DNA from: Selenobaculum gibii
Lineage (GTDB): Bacteria > Bacillota > Negativicutes > ICN-92133
Reading direction: 5' to 3'
NCBI RefSeq assembly: GCF_030273445.1
Contig: NZ_CP120678.1
Span: forward strand, 969,501-1,033,500
Length of the DNA stretch: 64,000 nt
Below are positions 27,281 through 36,105 of the stretch, piece after piece. The notes under the pieces are model-generated. The model was not told the origin of the DNA, made no database searches, and saw only the letters and a program-made list of their open reading frames with translations. The first letter of the stretch is position 1, and each line of letters opens with the position of its first letter. The translations under genes and the position numbers were made by a program.

Positions 27281-28939
27281 ATGGATGGAGAAAAGTATTC
27301 ACAGACCGAAATTGATAGTAATAATAAAAAGGGATATAATCTGGATTTTTCTGAAAATGGAGTTTTTTTACAAGTATTCCCAAGGGATAATGATGAAGTT
27401 TTATTTGAATTAAACGACATAACAAATAATCTGGAAGAACGAGGAATAAAAGAATATCCTATAGATATCATTGCAAAGGCGATGAGAGAAAGTACAGGTG
27501 AGTTAATAAAGATAGTTGAAGAAAAGAAAGCTATTGAATCATCTGATAATTTAGCAGAAAAAGATGTTCCAGCGATAAAAAAGGAACCTAAGATAACAAT
27601 TAGTGTTAGTAGAGATCGTATGGAAGCAGTATTGAAAATTGAGCGAGAAGCAAATGATCAAGAACCAACGATAGAAATGATTCAAGCTAAATTAGCAGAA
27701 AAAAATATTGTTTATGGAATTGATGAATCTGCAATTAAAGAAGCTATAGGCATAGATAGTTGCGAACTTCTTATAGCTAAAGGGCAGCGCCCTGTAAATG
27801 GCGAAAATGCACAGATTATAAAGCCTAAAAATATGGAAAACAAAGGGAAACCAGTTGAACTGGAGGATGGTAAAGTAGATTTTAAAAATTTAAATCTTTT
27901 TGTTATTGTGCATGAAGGAGATCTACTAGCCGAACGGATTCCACATACAATGGGGACTCCGGGAACGGATGTTCATGGGCAAACAGTTGCGGCAAAGCCA
28001 GGAAAGACAGCTATGCTGCCCGTAGGAAAGAATACGAAAATTGTAGATGAACATAAATTAATTTCTTTAATTGATGGACAACTAACGTTAAATGGTAATA
28101 AATTTTCTGTATTACCTACAATTGAAATAAAAGGGGATGTAGATTTATCTACTGGAAATATTGATTTTATTGGAAGTGTGATTGTTCGAGGTAGCGTACA
28201 GACAGGCTTTTCAATTAAAGCTACAGGTGATGTTGAAATTTATGGCACGATAAGCGGTGGCACGGTAGAAGGAAAAAATATCATCATAAAAGCTGGGATT
28301 CAAGGCATGCAAAGAGGATATATTAAAGCAGCGGAAGACATAAAATCAAGCTTTGCTGAAAATGCAAATTTAATTGCAGGACGTGATATTTTTATTACTG
28401 AGGCAATTTTACACTCAAATGTAAGCGCAGGAAAGCGGGTAGTAGTACAAGGGCGACGAGGAATTATTGCCGGGGGAGTCACTGTTGCAGGTGAAGAAAT
28501 TCTTGTAAAATGTGCAGGGAATCAGATGGATACGGCTACACGACTTGAGGTGGGGATTAATCCAATGCTAAAGGAAGAATATAAAAAGGTGAAGCAGGAT
28601 TTATCGAAATCTGAAAATGCGTTAGATCAAGCTCAGAAATCTTTAAATTTACTAAAAGCAATTAACCCAGCAGTTTTGTCCCCTGCGAAAAAAGAATTAT
28701 TATTAAAACTTACGAAATCACAATTTCCTCTTGCTGGTGAAGTAAAAAAATTAAAAGATAGATTAATTGAAATTGAAGATTCTTTTGAAGAGCTAAAAGT
28801 GGGAAAAGTTAAAGTTTCAGAAAAAGTTTATCCCGGAGTAAAAATTATTGTCGGATCAGTAATAAGGAATATTAATACATTAATGCAACATTGCCGTTTT
28901 TATGAAGAAGATAATGAAATAAAAATAGGTCCTTTCTAA
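27281..28939 (+). CDS. DUF342 (FapA-type) polymerising beta-solenoid protein
   Basis: The 552-residue product has a charged N-terminal region, a DUF342 core with turns such as KGDVDLSTGNIDFIGSVIVRG and repeated beta-helix strands (residues about 280-410), and a C-terminal coiled coil (about 430-510). Members often lie near flagellar genes in Firmicutes and are annotated flagellar assembly protein A, but a defined role is lacking here. GGAGGAGG precedes the ATG. It is separated from the fla/che operon by a terminator. Confidence 0.88.
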   Translation: MDGEKYSQTEIDSNNKKGYNLDFSENGVFLQVFPRDNDEVLFELNDITNNLEERGIKEYPIDIIAKAMRESTGELIKIVEEKKAIESSDNLAEKDVPAIKKEPKITISVSRDRMEAVLKIEREANDQEPTIEMIQAKLAEKNIVYGIDESAIKEAIGIDSCELLIAKGQRPVNGENAQIIKPKNMENKGKPVELEDGKVDFKNLNLFVIVHEGDLLAERIPHTMGTPGTDVHGQTVAAKPGKTAMLPVGKNTKIVDEHKLISLIDGQLTLNGNKFSVLPTIEIKGDVDLSTGNIDFIGSVIVRGSVQTGFSIKATGDVEIYGTISGGTVEGKNIIIKAGIQGMQRGYIKAAEDIKSSFAENANLIAGRDIFITEAILHSNVSAGKRVVVQGRRGIIAGGVTVAGEEILVKCAGNQMDTATRLEVGINPMLKEEYKKVKQDLSKSENALDQAQKSLNLLKAINPAVLSPAKKELLLKLTKSQFPLAGEVKKLKDRLIEIEDSFEELKVGKVKVSEKVYPGVKIIVGSVIRNINTLMQHCRFYEEDNEIKIGPF

Positions 28940-28977
28940 GTTATATGCTTATATGAAAATAAAGGACGGTGTTGGGT

Positions 28978-29301
28978 ATGAATATAAGTCCGATGGATAT
29001 GCAGGTTGTTATACCTAAAGCAACTGAAGTAGGAAAAGGACAGCAGCAACGGGAGCAGCAAGCTGTATTTCAGCAAGATTTTGGAGCCGAAAAATATCAG
29101 CAGAATGCACACAAACGTTTGAAGCAAGTTCAAAAAACCGAAGAATCTGAAAGTAAAAAAATTCATGATAATCAATCTAAAGAGGAAAAACGCAGAGGTC
29201 AGCAAAATTTTGAAGAAAAGAATAAAAAGAAAGAAAACGATGAAGAAGTAGTAATGGCAGTAGATACTTTTAGAGGTCATAATATCGATATAAAAATGTG
29301 A
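28978..29301 (+). CDS. Small charged protein of unknown function
   Basis: The 107-residue product starts MNISPMDMQVVIPKATE and then is almost entirely Gln, Lys and Glu-rich, predicted helical, with no membrane segment or known motif. The open frame reaches back to a GTG at 28969, but the ATG at 28978 with AAAGGA about 11 bases upstream fits better. It sits 38 bases after the DUF342 gene and probably shares its transcript. I do not recognise it. Confidence 0.65.
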   Translation: MNISPMDMQVVIPKATEVGKGQQQREQQAVFQQDFGAEKYQQNAHKRLKQVQKTEESESKKIHDNQSKEEKRRGQQNFEEKNKKKENDEEVVMAVDTFRGHNIDIKM

Positions 29302-29343
29302 AATGTGGCTTTATAATTTAATTCATTACTTGGAGTGGAAGTT

Positions 29344-29817
29344 ATGATTAGTGGAGTTATTTTTTTTTTGTTGATTGTATGTGGTGGAATTTTTTTGTTT
29401 TTTAAACATGCGAAAATCACAAGAAAAATTGATGCAGTGGCAGATTCTACAGATTATTTTCAATTACAATTAGAAGAGTCTGCTGAACAGATTATTTCAA
29501 AGTTGAGAAATCATGTGGAGCATTTGGAATATTTAATTCAAGAGGCCGATGAAAAGATTTTTGCGTTAGATCAACGACTGAAAAGATTTGATACTTTAAA
29601 TAGAATTCAAACGGATGTTGAAAAAAATATAATTACTGAAGAAGCAATTGAGAATTCATCTGCACTCGAAGAAAAAGTAGAACTGAATATAAGTGAGATA
29701 AATCAACAAGTTTATGATCTTATAAGTCAAGGGATAGATACTAATGAAATTGCGAAAAGAACTGGGATTGGAAAAGGTGCAGTTTTATTGATTAGTCAAA
29801 TGTATAAGAAAAAATAA
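29344..29817 (+). CDS. DUF6115-like membrane-anchored protein with C-terminal HTH
   Basis: The product (157 residues) has an N-terminal membrane helix (about residues 3-21), a coiled-coil stretch and a C-terminal helix-turn-helix-like segment (LISQGIDTNEIAKRTGIGKG). Similar small proteins occur just upstream of rpsB in related Firmicutes and are labelled DUF6115; this is from memory of the family. ATG 29344 has GGAGTGG 6 bases upstream; an upstream GTG at 29335 overlaps that site. Function unknown. Confidence 0.72.
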   Translation: MISGVIFFLLIVCGGIFLFFKHAKITRKIDAVADSTDYFQLQLEESAEQIISKLRNHVEHLEYLIQEADEKIFALDQRLKRFDTLNRIQTDVEKNIITEEAIENSSALEEKVELNISEINQQVYDLISQGIDTNEIAKRTGIGKGAVLLISQMYKKK

Positions 29818-29853
29818 TTTGGGAAAAATTTAGAATGAAGCTATAAAAATATC

Positions 29854-29882
29854 TTGTGATTTATAGAAATCTATGATAAAAT
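29854..29882 (+). promoter_or_regulatory. Sigma-A-type promoter of rpsB-tsf
   Basis: TTGTGA (29854-29859) and TAAAAT (29877-29882) are separated by 17 bases. Transcription would begin near 29889, giving a leader of about 104 bases. Confidence 0.6.
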
Positions 29883-29905
29883 ACAAAACGGTGTAAAAAA
29901 ACGCA

Positions 29906-29965
29906 CGCATTTTGATTTTGTACTGTGCCTGCTTAAGCAGGTGAAAACAAAAGATGAAAAATGCG
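29906..29965 (+). promoter_or_regulatory. Structured rpsB leader (possible S2 autoregulatory RNA)
   Basis: Three nested helices are visible: CGCATTTT/AAAATGCG (29906-29913 with 29958-29965), TTTTGT/ACAAAA (29916-29921 with 29947-29952), and CCTGC-TTAA-GCAGG (29928-29941). Ribosomal protein leaders that bind their own product are common, and S2 leaders are known in several phyla. That this one binds S2 is inference. Confidence 0.5.
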
Positions 29966-29992
29966 GAGGAAAAATAACAGGAGGTGCACCAA

Positions 29993-30706
29993 ATGGCAGT
30001 TATTTCAATGAAACAATTATTAGAAGCTGGTGTTCATTTTGGACATCAAACAAGAAGATGGAATCCTAAAATGGCTACATACATCTTCACAGAACGTAAT
30101 GGAATTTATATTATTGACTTACAAAAAACAGTAAAAAAAGTTGATGAAGCTTATAATTTCTTACGCGATGTTGCAGCCCAAGGTGAAACAATTCTTTTTG
30201 TTGGTACAAAAAAACAAGCGCAAGAAGCTGTAAAAGACGAAGCAATTAAATCTGACATGTATTATGTTAATGAAAGATGGTTAGGCGGAATGTTAACAAA
30301 CTTCCAAACTATCCAAAAACGTATTAATCGTTTAAAACAGTTGGAAACCATGGAAGAAGATGGCACTTTTGAAGTGTTAACTAAAAAAGAAGTTCTTTCT
30401 CTTCGTCATGAAATGGAAAGATTACAAAAATTCTTAGGCGGAATTAAAAACATGGATAAACTTCCAGGAGCTTTATTCGTGATTGATCCTCGCAAAGAAA
30501 GAATTGCTGTTGCGGAAGCAAAAAAACTAGGTATTCCTATTGTTGGTATTGTTGATACAAATTGTGATCCAGATGAAATTGACTATGTAATTCCTGGTAA
30601 TGATGATGCGATTCGTGCAGTTAAACTTCTTACAGCTAGAATGGCAGATGCTATTATCGAAGGTCGTCAAGGGGAGCAACTTGAAGAAGCTGCAGACGCT
30701 GAATAA
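29993..30706 (+). CDS. rpsB: 30S ribosomal protein S2
   Basis: S2 is an essential small-subunit protein. The 237-residue product begins [20 protein letters not shown], the classical N-terminus, and ends in an acidic tail. The open frame could start at a GTG at 29984, but that overlaps the AGGAGGTG ribosome-binding site; ATG 29993 is the true start. It heads the conserved rpsB-tsf-pyrH-frr order. Confidence 0.98.
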   Translation: MAVISMKQLLEAGVHFGHQTRRWNPKMATYIFTERNGIYIIDLQKTVKKVDEAYNFLRDVAAQGETILFVGTKKQAQEAVKDEAIKSDMYYVNERWLGGMLTNFQTIQKRINRLKQLETMEEDGTFEVLTKKEVLSLRHEMERLQKFLGGIKNMDKLPGALFVIDPRKERIAVAEAKKLGIPIVGIVDTNCDPDEIDYVIPGNDDAIRAVKLLTARMADAIIEGRQGEQLEEAADAE

Positions 30707-30728
30707 TAGATAAAAAAATAAATGTAAA

Positions 30729-30766
30729 TTAGGGATAGGGGAAAACTTTCCCTTATCCCTAATTTT
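30729..30766 (+). terminator. Hairpin between rpsB and tsf (partial terminator)
   Basis: Two 16-base arms, TTAGGGATAGGGGAAA and TTTCCCTTATCCCTAA, pair with a single G-T wobble and are followed by TTTT. A strong hairpin in this place could reduce read-through so that rpsB is made in excess of tsf, or protect the rpsB message. Confidence 0.65.
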
Positions 30767-30784
30767 ATAAATAGGAGGATTTTT

Positions 30785-31435
30785 ATGGCAACTATAACTG
30801 CTGCAATGGTTAAAGAATTACGTGAGATGACTGGTGCTGGAATGATGGACTGTAAAAAGGCACTGAATGAAACGGAAGGTAACATCGAGAAAGCGGTTGA
30901 TTTTTTACGTGAAAAAGGTCTAGCGGCTGCTGCAAAAAAAGCCGGTCGTGTTGCTGCTGAAGGTGTAGTTGAAGCTTACATACACGGTGGCGGAAGAATT
31001 GGTGTTATGGTTGAAGTTAACTGTGAGACAGACTTTGTCGCAAAAACAGATGATTTCAAAGCACTAGCTCGTGATATTGCAATGCAAATTGCTGCTACAA
31101 ATCCTCTATTTGTTCGTCGTGAAGAGGTTGATGAAGCGGTACTAGAACATGAACGTGAAGTATTACGTGCTCAAGCATTAAATGAAGGCAAACCAGAAAA
31201 AATCGTTGAAAAGATGATTGTTGGTCGTATTGAAAAATATTACAAAGAAATTTGTTTAATGGAACAAACTTTTATTAAAAATCCAGATCAAACAATTGCT
31301 GACTTAATCAATAGTTCTATTGCAAAAATTGGTGAAAATATTTCCATTAGAAGATTTGCTAGATACCAGCTTGGTGAAGGTATTGAGAAAAAAGAAAATG
31401 ATTTTGCTGCAGAAGTAATGGCTGCTGTAAAATAA
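30785..31435 (+). CDS. tsf: Translation elongation factor Ts
   Basis: EF-Ts is the nucleotide exchange factor of EF-Tu. The 216-residue product has the N-terminal UBA-like domain ([19 protein letters not shown]) and the [10 protein letters not shown] core motif. It is the short form usual in Firmicutes and lacks part of the C-terminal domain present in enteric EF-Ts. AGGAGG precedes the ATG, and a strong terminator follows. Confidence 0.97.
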   Translation: MATITAAMVKELREMTGAGMMDCKKALNETEGNIEKAVDFLREKGLAAAAKKAGRVAAEGVVEAYIHGGGRIGVMVEVNCETDFVAKTDDFKALARDIAMQIAATNPLFVRREEVDEAVLEHEREVLRAQALNEGKPEKIVEKMIVGRIEKYYKEICLMEQTFIKNPDQTIADLINSSIAKIGENISIRRFARYQLGEGIEKKENDFAAEVMAAVK

Positions 31436-31437
31436 TA

Positions 31438-31469
31438 AAAAAAGAGAACACCGATGTGTTCTCTTTTTT
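31438..31469 (+). terminator. Rho-independent terminator after tsf
   Basis: AAAAAGAGAACAC and GTGTTCTCTTTTTT form a 14-bp stem around CGAT with the T run included in the 3' arm. It ends the rpsB-tsf unit and separates it from pyrH. Confidence 0.85.
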
Positions 31470-31540
31470 AAAAGTCCAAAGGAATATTTATAAATTTGTC
31501 GAAATAAACATAGAATATACGTAGACTGGGGGTTTTGTAT

Positions 31541-32266
31541 TTGGAAGAGACTAAATATAAACGTGTAATTCTTAAACTAAGTGGTGAAGCACTAGCTGGT
31601 GATAAAGGGTTTGGTATTGACCCAGTTGTTGTGGATTCTATTGCACAAGAAATAAAGAAAATTCGTGAACATAATATTGATGTAGCTGTAGTTGTTGGTG
31701 GAGGAAATATTTGGCGTGGACTAGCTGGAAGCGCAAAAGGCATGGATAGAGCTACAGCGGATTATATGGGAATGCTTGCAACAGTAATGAATTCTTTAGC
31801 ATTACAAGATGCTTTAGAAAAATTTGGTGTGGACACTAGGGTGCAAAGTGCGATTGAAATGCGTCAAATGGCAGAGGTATATATTAGACGTAAAGCAATT
31901 CGCCATTTAGAAAAAGGCAGAGTTGTTATTTTTGGTGCTGGAACAGGTAATCCTTATTTTTCAACGGATACAACCGCAGCACTTCGTGCTGCTGAAATAG
32001 AAGCAGATGTTATATTAATGGCTAAGAAAAATACAGATGGAGTATATGATTCTGATCCTAAATATAATCCGGATGCAAAAAAATTCGACGCTTTAGAATA
32101 TATCGAGATTTTACAACGTGGTTTAGCGGTAATGGATTCTACAGCAACGAGTTTGTGTATGGATAATGAAATTCCGCTTATCGTATTTAATATTGATGAT
32201 CACAGTAATATTTTGAAAGTGGCATTAGGGCAAAATATTGGTACTGTTGTGGGAGGTAAACCTTAA
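31541..32266 (+). CDS. pyrH: UMP kinase
   Basis: PyrH phosphorylates UMP to UDP in pyrimidine nucleotide synthesis. The product (241 residues from TTG 31541) belongs to the amino-acid-kinase fold, with [13 protein letters not shown] at the start, [10 protein letters not shown] and [17 protein letters not shown] 31535 is also in frame, but the GGGGG site at 31528-31532 is 8 bases from 31541 and only 2 from 31535. Its stop overlaps the frr ATG by one base. Confidence 0.96.
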   Translation: MEETKYKRVILKLSGEALAGDKGFGIDPVVVDSIAQEIKKIREHNIDVAVVVGGGNIWRGLAGSAKGMDRATADYMGMLATVMNSLALQDALEKFGVDTRVQSAIEMRQMAEVYIRRKAIRHLEKGRVVIFGAGTGNPYFSTDTTAALRAAEIEADVILMAKKNTDGVYDSDPKYNPDAKKFDALEYIEILQRGLAVMDSTATSLCMDNEIPLIVFNIDDHSNILKVALGQNIGTVVGGKP

Positions 32267-32823
32267 TGGTAAAAGAGATTTTTTTAGCGCAAGAAGAAAG
32301 AATGAAAAAAACGGTTGAAGCTTTAAAAAGAGAATATGCTTCAATTCGTGCTGGAAGAGCAACTCCGGCGTTATTAGATAAAGTTATGGTAGATTATTAT
32401 GGTGCGCCTACTCCGGTAAATCAAGTGGCGAATGTAAGTGTACCAGAACCACGGATGATTACGATTCAACCATGGGAAAAAACTATGCTTGGAGCAATTG
32501 AAAAAGCAATTTTAAAATCTGATTTAGGGCTTACGCCAAATAGTGATGGAACAATGATTCGCTTGTCGATTCCGCAATTGACAAATGAAAGACGGACTGA
32601 AATTGCAAAAACAATTCATAAAAAAGCCGAAGAAGCAAAAGTCGGTGTACGGAATATTCGTCGTGATGCTATTGATGCGGTGAAAAAATTGGAAAAAGAT
32701 AAATTAATTACAGAAGACGAAAGCAAAAAAGCACAAGATGATATGCAAAAAATTACGGATAAATATATTAAAGAAATTGATTCCGTAATGGCAGTAAAAG
32801 AAAAAGAAATTATGGAAGTGTAA
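32266..32823 (+). CDS. frr: Ribosome recycling factor
   Basis: RRF works with EF-G to split post-termination ribosomes. The 185-residue product is the standard length and shows [16 protein letters not shown] near the start and [14 protein letters not shown] in the long helical domain. It overlaps pyrH by one base, fitting coupled translation. Confidence 0.97.
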   Translation: MVKEIFLAQEERMKKTVEALKREYASIRAGRATPALLDKVMVDYYGAPTPVNQVANVSVPEPRMITIQPWEKTMLGAIEKAILKSDLGLTPNSDGTMIRLSIPQLTNERRTEIAKTIHKKAEEAKVGVRNIRRDAIDAVKKLEKDKLITEDESKKAQDDMQKITDKYIKEIDSVMAVKEKEIMEV

Positions 32824-32828
32824 TTGTC

Positions 32829-33032
32829 GTGAACGCTGTTGCTAGGATTTTAGGTGAAGTTGAGGCAGAACTTCAGAATCTCAATATAAAATATACAGTG
32901 ATTCGTACTTATCCAACACGAGATTTCTTTTCGGTTGATGATAAAACTTTATATGTTGTCAGACAAAAGCTTCTGGATGATAATACATATGAGTTGATTG
33001 TTGCAGCAAAGATGCGAAAGGAGGTGTTGTGA
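32829..33032 (+). CDS. 67-residue protein of unknown function next to a ferredoxin gene
   Basis: The product starts from GTG 32829, 5 bases after frr, and is a small mixed alpha/beta protein (MNAVARILGEVEAELQNLNI...KTLYVVRQKLLDDN). No cysteine cluster or membrane segment is present. The ferredoxin ATG follows 2 bases after its stop, so the two are translationally coupled. I do not recognise the family; the tight coupling suggests it works with the ferredoxin or is a remnant of an older operon member. Confidence 0.7.
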   Translation: MNAVARILGEVEAELQNLNIKYTVIRTYPTRDFFSVDDKTLYVVRQKLLDDNTYELIVAAKMRKEVL

Positions 33033-33034
33033 TT

Positions 33035-33202
33035 ATGGCATATAATATTAGTGAAGAATGCATTTCCTGCGGTTCTTGTGCAGCTACTTGTCCAGTTGGT
33101 GCTATCTCCGAAGGAGATACTCAATATGTGATTTCAGAAGAATGCGTTGAATGCGGTGCCTGTGCGGCGGTTTGTCCAGTTGGAGCTATTTCAGCGCCAT
33201 GA
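33035..33202 (+). CDS. Small 2[4Fe-4S] ferredoxin
   Basis: This 55-residue protein is a classic clostridial-type ferredoxin and is too short for most gene tracks. It has two CxxCxxCxxxCP motifs: CISCGSCAATCP and CVECGACAAVCP, each followed by VGAIS. AAGGAGGTG at 33017-33025 sits 9 bases before the ATG. It lies in an operon with isoprenoid enzymes, including the [4Fe-4S] enzyme IspG downstream, for which it could supply electrons; that link is inference. A strong terminator follows it directly. Confidence 0.95.
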   Translation: MAYNISEECISCGSCAATCPVGAISEGDTQYVISEECVECGACAAVCPVGAISAP

Positions 33203-33204
33203 TA

Positions 33205-33237
33205 AAGACCCCCTCTTGCCAGAGGGGGTTTAGTCTT
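33205..33237 (+). terminator. Rho-independent terminator after the ferredoxin gene
   Basis: CCCCCTC and GAGGGGG form a GC-rich stem around TTGCCA, extended by flanking AAGAC/GTTTAGTCTT pairing. The T tract is weak but the hairpin is strong. It separates the pyrH-frr-ferredoxin unit from uppS. Confidence 0.75.
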
Positions 33238-33262
33238 ACTATATTCTTTTGGAGGTTAATTT

Positions 33263-34036
33263 ATGTGGAAAAGATGGTTTGGCAAAACGAATGAAGATGT
33301 TACCAAGCTAGAAGCATATAAAAGTATTGATTTTGATAAATTGCCTAAGCATATAGCAATTATTATGGACGGAAATGGAAGATGGGCGCAGAAGCAAGGA
33401 TTAATGAGAACGCTTGGACATCGTGCTGGTGTTGAGACGCTGAGAGAAGTAGTTAAGGCGGCTTCTGGACTTGGAATTCGGGCGCTTACTGCATATGCAT
33501 TTTCGACTGAAAATTGGAAAAGACCAGATTCGGAAGTTAAGTTTTTAATGGATTTATTCTCGGAATATCTTGATCGTGAAATAGATGAGTTACATGAAAA
33601 TAATGTGAAGATTAGATTTATTGGTAGAATAGAAGAATTGTCTGATTTGTTGCAAACTAAAATAGAAAGTGCTCAGTTGCGTACAGCAAATAATACAGGT
33701 CTTATTTTGAACTTGGCAGTAAACTATGGAAGTAGAGATGAGATTACGCGTACTGTTAAAATAATAGCGAATAAAGTAAAAAATAATGAGATAAAAATAG
33801 AGGACATTAATGAAAATTTCATTACAAATCATTTAGATACCGCGGGGATTCCAGAAGTCGATTTAGTAATTAGACCAAGTGGTGATTTGAGAATTAGTAA
33901 TTTTTTATTGTGGCAAATGGCATATGCAGAGTTTTGGTTTACTGAGATTAATTGGCCGGACTTTAAGCCGAACGATTTGTTACAAGCCGTTTTATCATAT
34001 CAAAAACGTGAACGAAGATTTGGTGGATTAAAATAG
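33263..34036 (+). CDS. uppS: Undecaprenyl diphosphate synthase
   Basis: UppS makes the C55 lipid carrier for peptidoglycan and other envelope polymers. The 257-residue product has the catalytic segment IIMDGNGRWAQ with Asp36, then GHRAG, TAYAFSTENW and the C-terminal RPSGDLRISNFLLWQ pattern (fragment RPSGDLRISN). TTTGGAGG precedes the ATG. cdsA follows. Confidence 0.97.
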   Translation: MWKRWFGKTNEDVTKLEAYKSIDFDKLPKHIAIIMDGNGRWAQKQGLMRTLGHRAGVETLREVVKAASGLGIRALTAYAFSTENWKRPDSEVKFLMDLFSEYLDREIDELHENNVKIRFIGRIEELSDLLQTKIESAQLRTANNTGLILNLAVNYGSRDEITRTVKIIANKVKNNEIKIEDINENFITNHLDTAGIPEVDLVIRPSGDLRISNFLLWQMAYAEFWFTEINWPDFKPNDLLQAVLSYQKRERRFGGLK

Positions 34037-34065
34037 ACGAGTAATATAAGTATAGTAGGTGAAGT

Positions 34066-34899
34066 ATGTTAATTCAAAGGATAATTACAGGTATTATTGG
34101 TATGCTTGCTACAATTGCTGTAGTAATGTATGGAAGTTGGGCTTTTGTATGTGCAATTACATTGTTGGCAGTGATTGCATTTTATGAGTATGGAAAAGTT
34201 TTTAATCATATAGATGTTTCTATATGGAGAACTATAGGTTTTATTTTAATTCCATTGATTATGGGATGTGCATGGCTAGGAAATGCACATGAAACTATTG
34301 GACTATTATTAGCAGGAGTGTTAATTATTTTTGCTAGAGTTGTTTTTGCACATGTTAAATTCTCCATTCCTAGTGCAGCGATTACAATCAGTGGTATTTT
34401 CTATGTTGGGTTAACTTTTTCACACTTGATTTTATTACGCTTTGCTTATAGTGATATTGTAATTTCAACTGCTTTAGGGGATATAGCTGCGGGCGCGGCT
34501 TTTATTTGGTTAGCGTTTGTTGGTACGTGGGCAAGTGATACTTTTGCTTATTTTGTTGGCTGTTCGATTGGAAAGCATAAATTATGTCCTAGTATTAGTC
34601 CTGGAAAAACAATAGAAGGGTTTTTAGGTGGCTTAATAGGAACAGTATTAGCATTAGTAGGTTTAGGGATGCTTTTTCATTTTTCACCATATCATATGGT
34701 TTTCTTAGGGGTATTATTAGCGAGTGTAGCAACGATTGGCGATTTGGTGGAGTCATGTATTAAGCGATTTACAGGGGTAAAAGATTCTGGGGATATCTTG
34801 CCTGGGCATGGTGGTGTTTTAGATCGTTTTGACAGCATTATGTTTACTGTGCCATTAGTGTATTATTACGTACATATTTTTTCAATTTTTAATCAGTAA
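34066..34899 (+). CDS. cdsA: Phosphatidate cytidylyltransferase
   Basis: CdsA makes CDP-diacylglycerol, the precursor of phospholipids. The 277-residue integral membrane product has about eight hydrophobic segments and the family signature near the C-terminus (KDSGDILPGHGGVLDRFDS), plus DTFAYFVG and PGKTIEG. A TAGGTGAAG site precedes the ATG. The stop overlaps an ATG that is not the true dxr start. Confidence 0.96.
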   Translation: MLIQRIITGIIGMLATIAVVMYGSWAFVCAITLLAVIAFYEYGKVFNHIDVSIWRTIGFILIPLIMGCAWLGNAHETIGLLLAGVLIIFARVVFAHVKFSIPSAAITISGIFYVGLTFSHLILLRFAYSDIVISTALGDIAAGAAFIWLAFVGTWASDTFAYFVGCSIGKHKLCPSISPGKTIEGFLGGLIGTVLALVGLGMLFHFSPYHMVFLGVLLASVATIGDLVESCIKRFTGVKDSGDILPGHGGVLDRFDSIMFTVPLVYYYVHIFSIFNQ

Positions 34900-34913
34900 T
34901 GAGGGGTTCTAAG

Positions 34914-36083
34914 ATGAAAAATATTGCTATTTTAGGTTCTACTGGTTCCATTGGGACCCAAACATTGGAAGTGGTAAGAGAAAATGCAGATCGATTTGCA
35001 GTAAAAGCCTTGGCCGCTTACCATAACGATCAATTATTAGAGCAACAGATTCAAGAATTTCAGCCTGAATTGGCTGTATTAGTAGATGAAGAGGCCGCAA
35101 AGCGTTTACAAGCTAGATATAAAGGAAAAACAATTATTTTATCTGGGAAAAAAGCACTGGTAAACGCTGCAATTTTAGAATCAATTGATGTTGTAGTTAC
35201 TTCTTTGGTTGGCTTTGCTGGTCTTGAGCCTACAGTAGCTGCAATTCGAGCAGGAAAAGATATTGCATTGGCAAATAAAGAGACTCTAGTAGTTGCTGGT
35301 GAAATTATTATGAATCTAGCAAAAGAATATGGTGTAGCGATTTTGCCTGTAGATAGTGAACATAGCGCGCTTTTTCAATGTTTACAAGGGGAGGAGCATG
35401 AAAAGGTCGAAAAAATTATTTTGACTTGCTCAGGTGGCCCTTTTCGTGGCAGAACACATGAGGAGCTATTGTCAGTTTCTATTGCAGATTGTTTAAATCA
35501 TCCGAATTGGGCAATGGGAAAAAAAATTACAACGGATTCAGCTACATTGGCGAATAAGGGCTTGGAAGTCATTGAGGCAAAATGGCTCTATGATGTGGAT
35601 TATGATCAAATTGAGGTAGTAGTTCATCCACAAAGTATTATTCACTCAATGATTGAATATGTTGATGGTGCGGTTATGGCACAATTGGGAGTGCCAGATA
35701 TGAAATTACCCATTCAATATGCCTTAACTTATCCGCATCGAGAAGTAATGCATTCTCCTAAACTAGATTTATTCAAAGTTGCAACATTAACTTTTGAAAA
35801 ACCGGATACTGAGACATTTGAAGCTTTAGCATTGGCTTATCGAGCAGGAAAAACAGGAGGTTCTATGCCTTGTGTATTTAATGCGGCAAATGAAATTGCA
35901 GTCAATGCATTTTTGGAAGGAAAAATATCTTTCTTATCTATTAGTAAAGTAATAAAATCTGCGATGAATAACCATACTGTTATTGCAAAACCAAATTTAG
36001 CGGATTTATATCAAATAGACGCTTGGACGAGAAATTTCGCGCAAGAGAATCTTTTAAATTTTGAAAATAATAAAAATGATTAG
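34914..36083 (+). CDS. dxr: 1-deoxy-D-xylulose 5-phosphate reductoisomerase
   Basis: Dxr makes 2-C-methyl-D-erythritol 4-phosphate in the MEP isoprenoid pathway. The product (389 residues) has the NADPH-binding GSTGSIGTQTL, the metal-binding VDSEHSALFQ, and SGGPFRG. The open frame reaches an ATG at 34899 that overlaps cdsA; ATG 34914 is chosen because GAGGGG sits 8 bases upstream and the family starts at MKNIAILG. rseP follows 22 bases later. Confidence 0.97.
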   Translation: MKNIAILGSTGSIGTQTLEVVRENADRFAVKALAAYHNDQLLEQQIQEFQPELAVLVDEEAAKRLQARYKGKTIILSGKKALVNAAILESIDVVVTSLVGFAGLEPTVAAIRAGKDIALANKETLVVAGEIIMNLAKEYGVAILPVDSEHSALFQCLQGEEHEKVEKIILTCSGGPFRGRTHEELLSVSIADCLNHPNWAMGKKITTDSATLANKGLEVIEAKWLYDVDYDQIEVVVHPQSIIHSMIEYVDGAVMAQLGVPDMKLPIQYALTYPHREVMHSPKLDLFKVATLTFEKPDTETFEALALAYRAGKTGGSMPCVFNAANEIAVNAFLEGKISFLSISKVIKSAMNNHTVIAKPNLADLYQIDAWTRNFAQENLLNFENNKND

Positions 36084-36105
36084 AATGAATGGAGGCGATT
36101 CGTAA

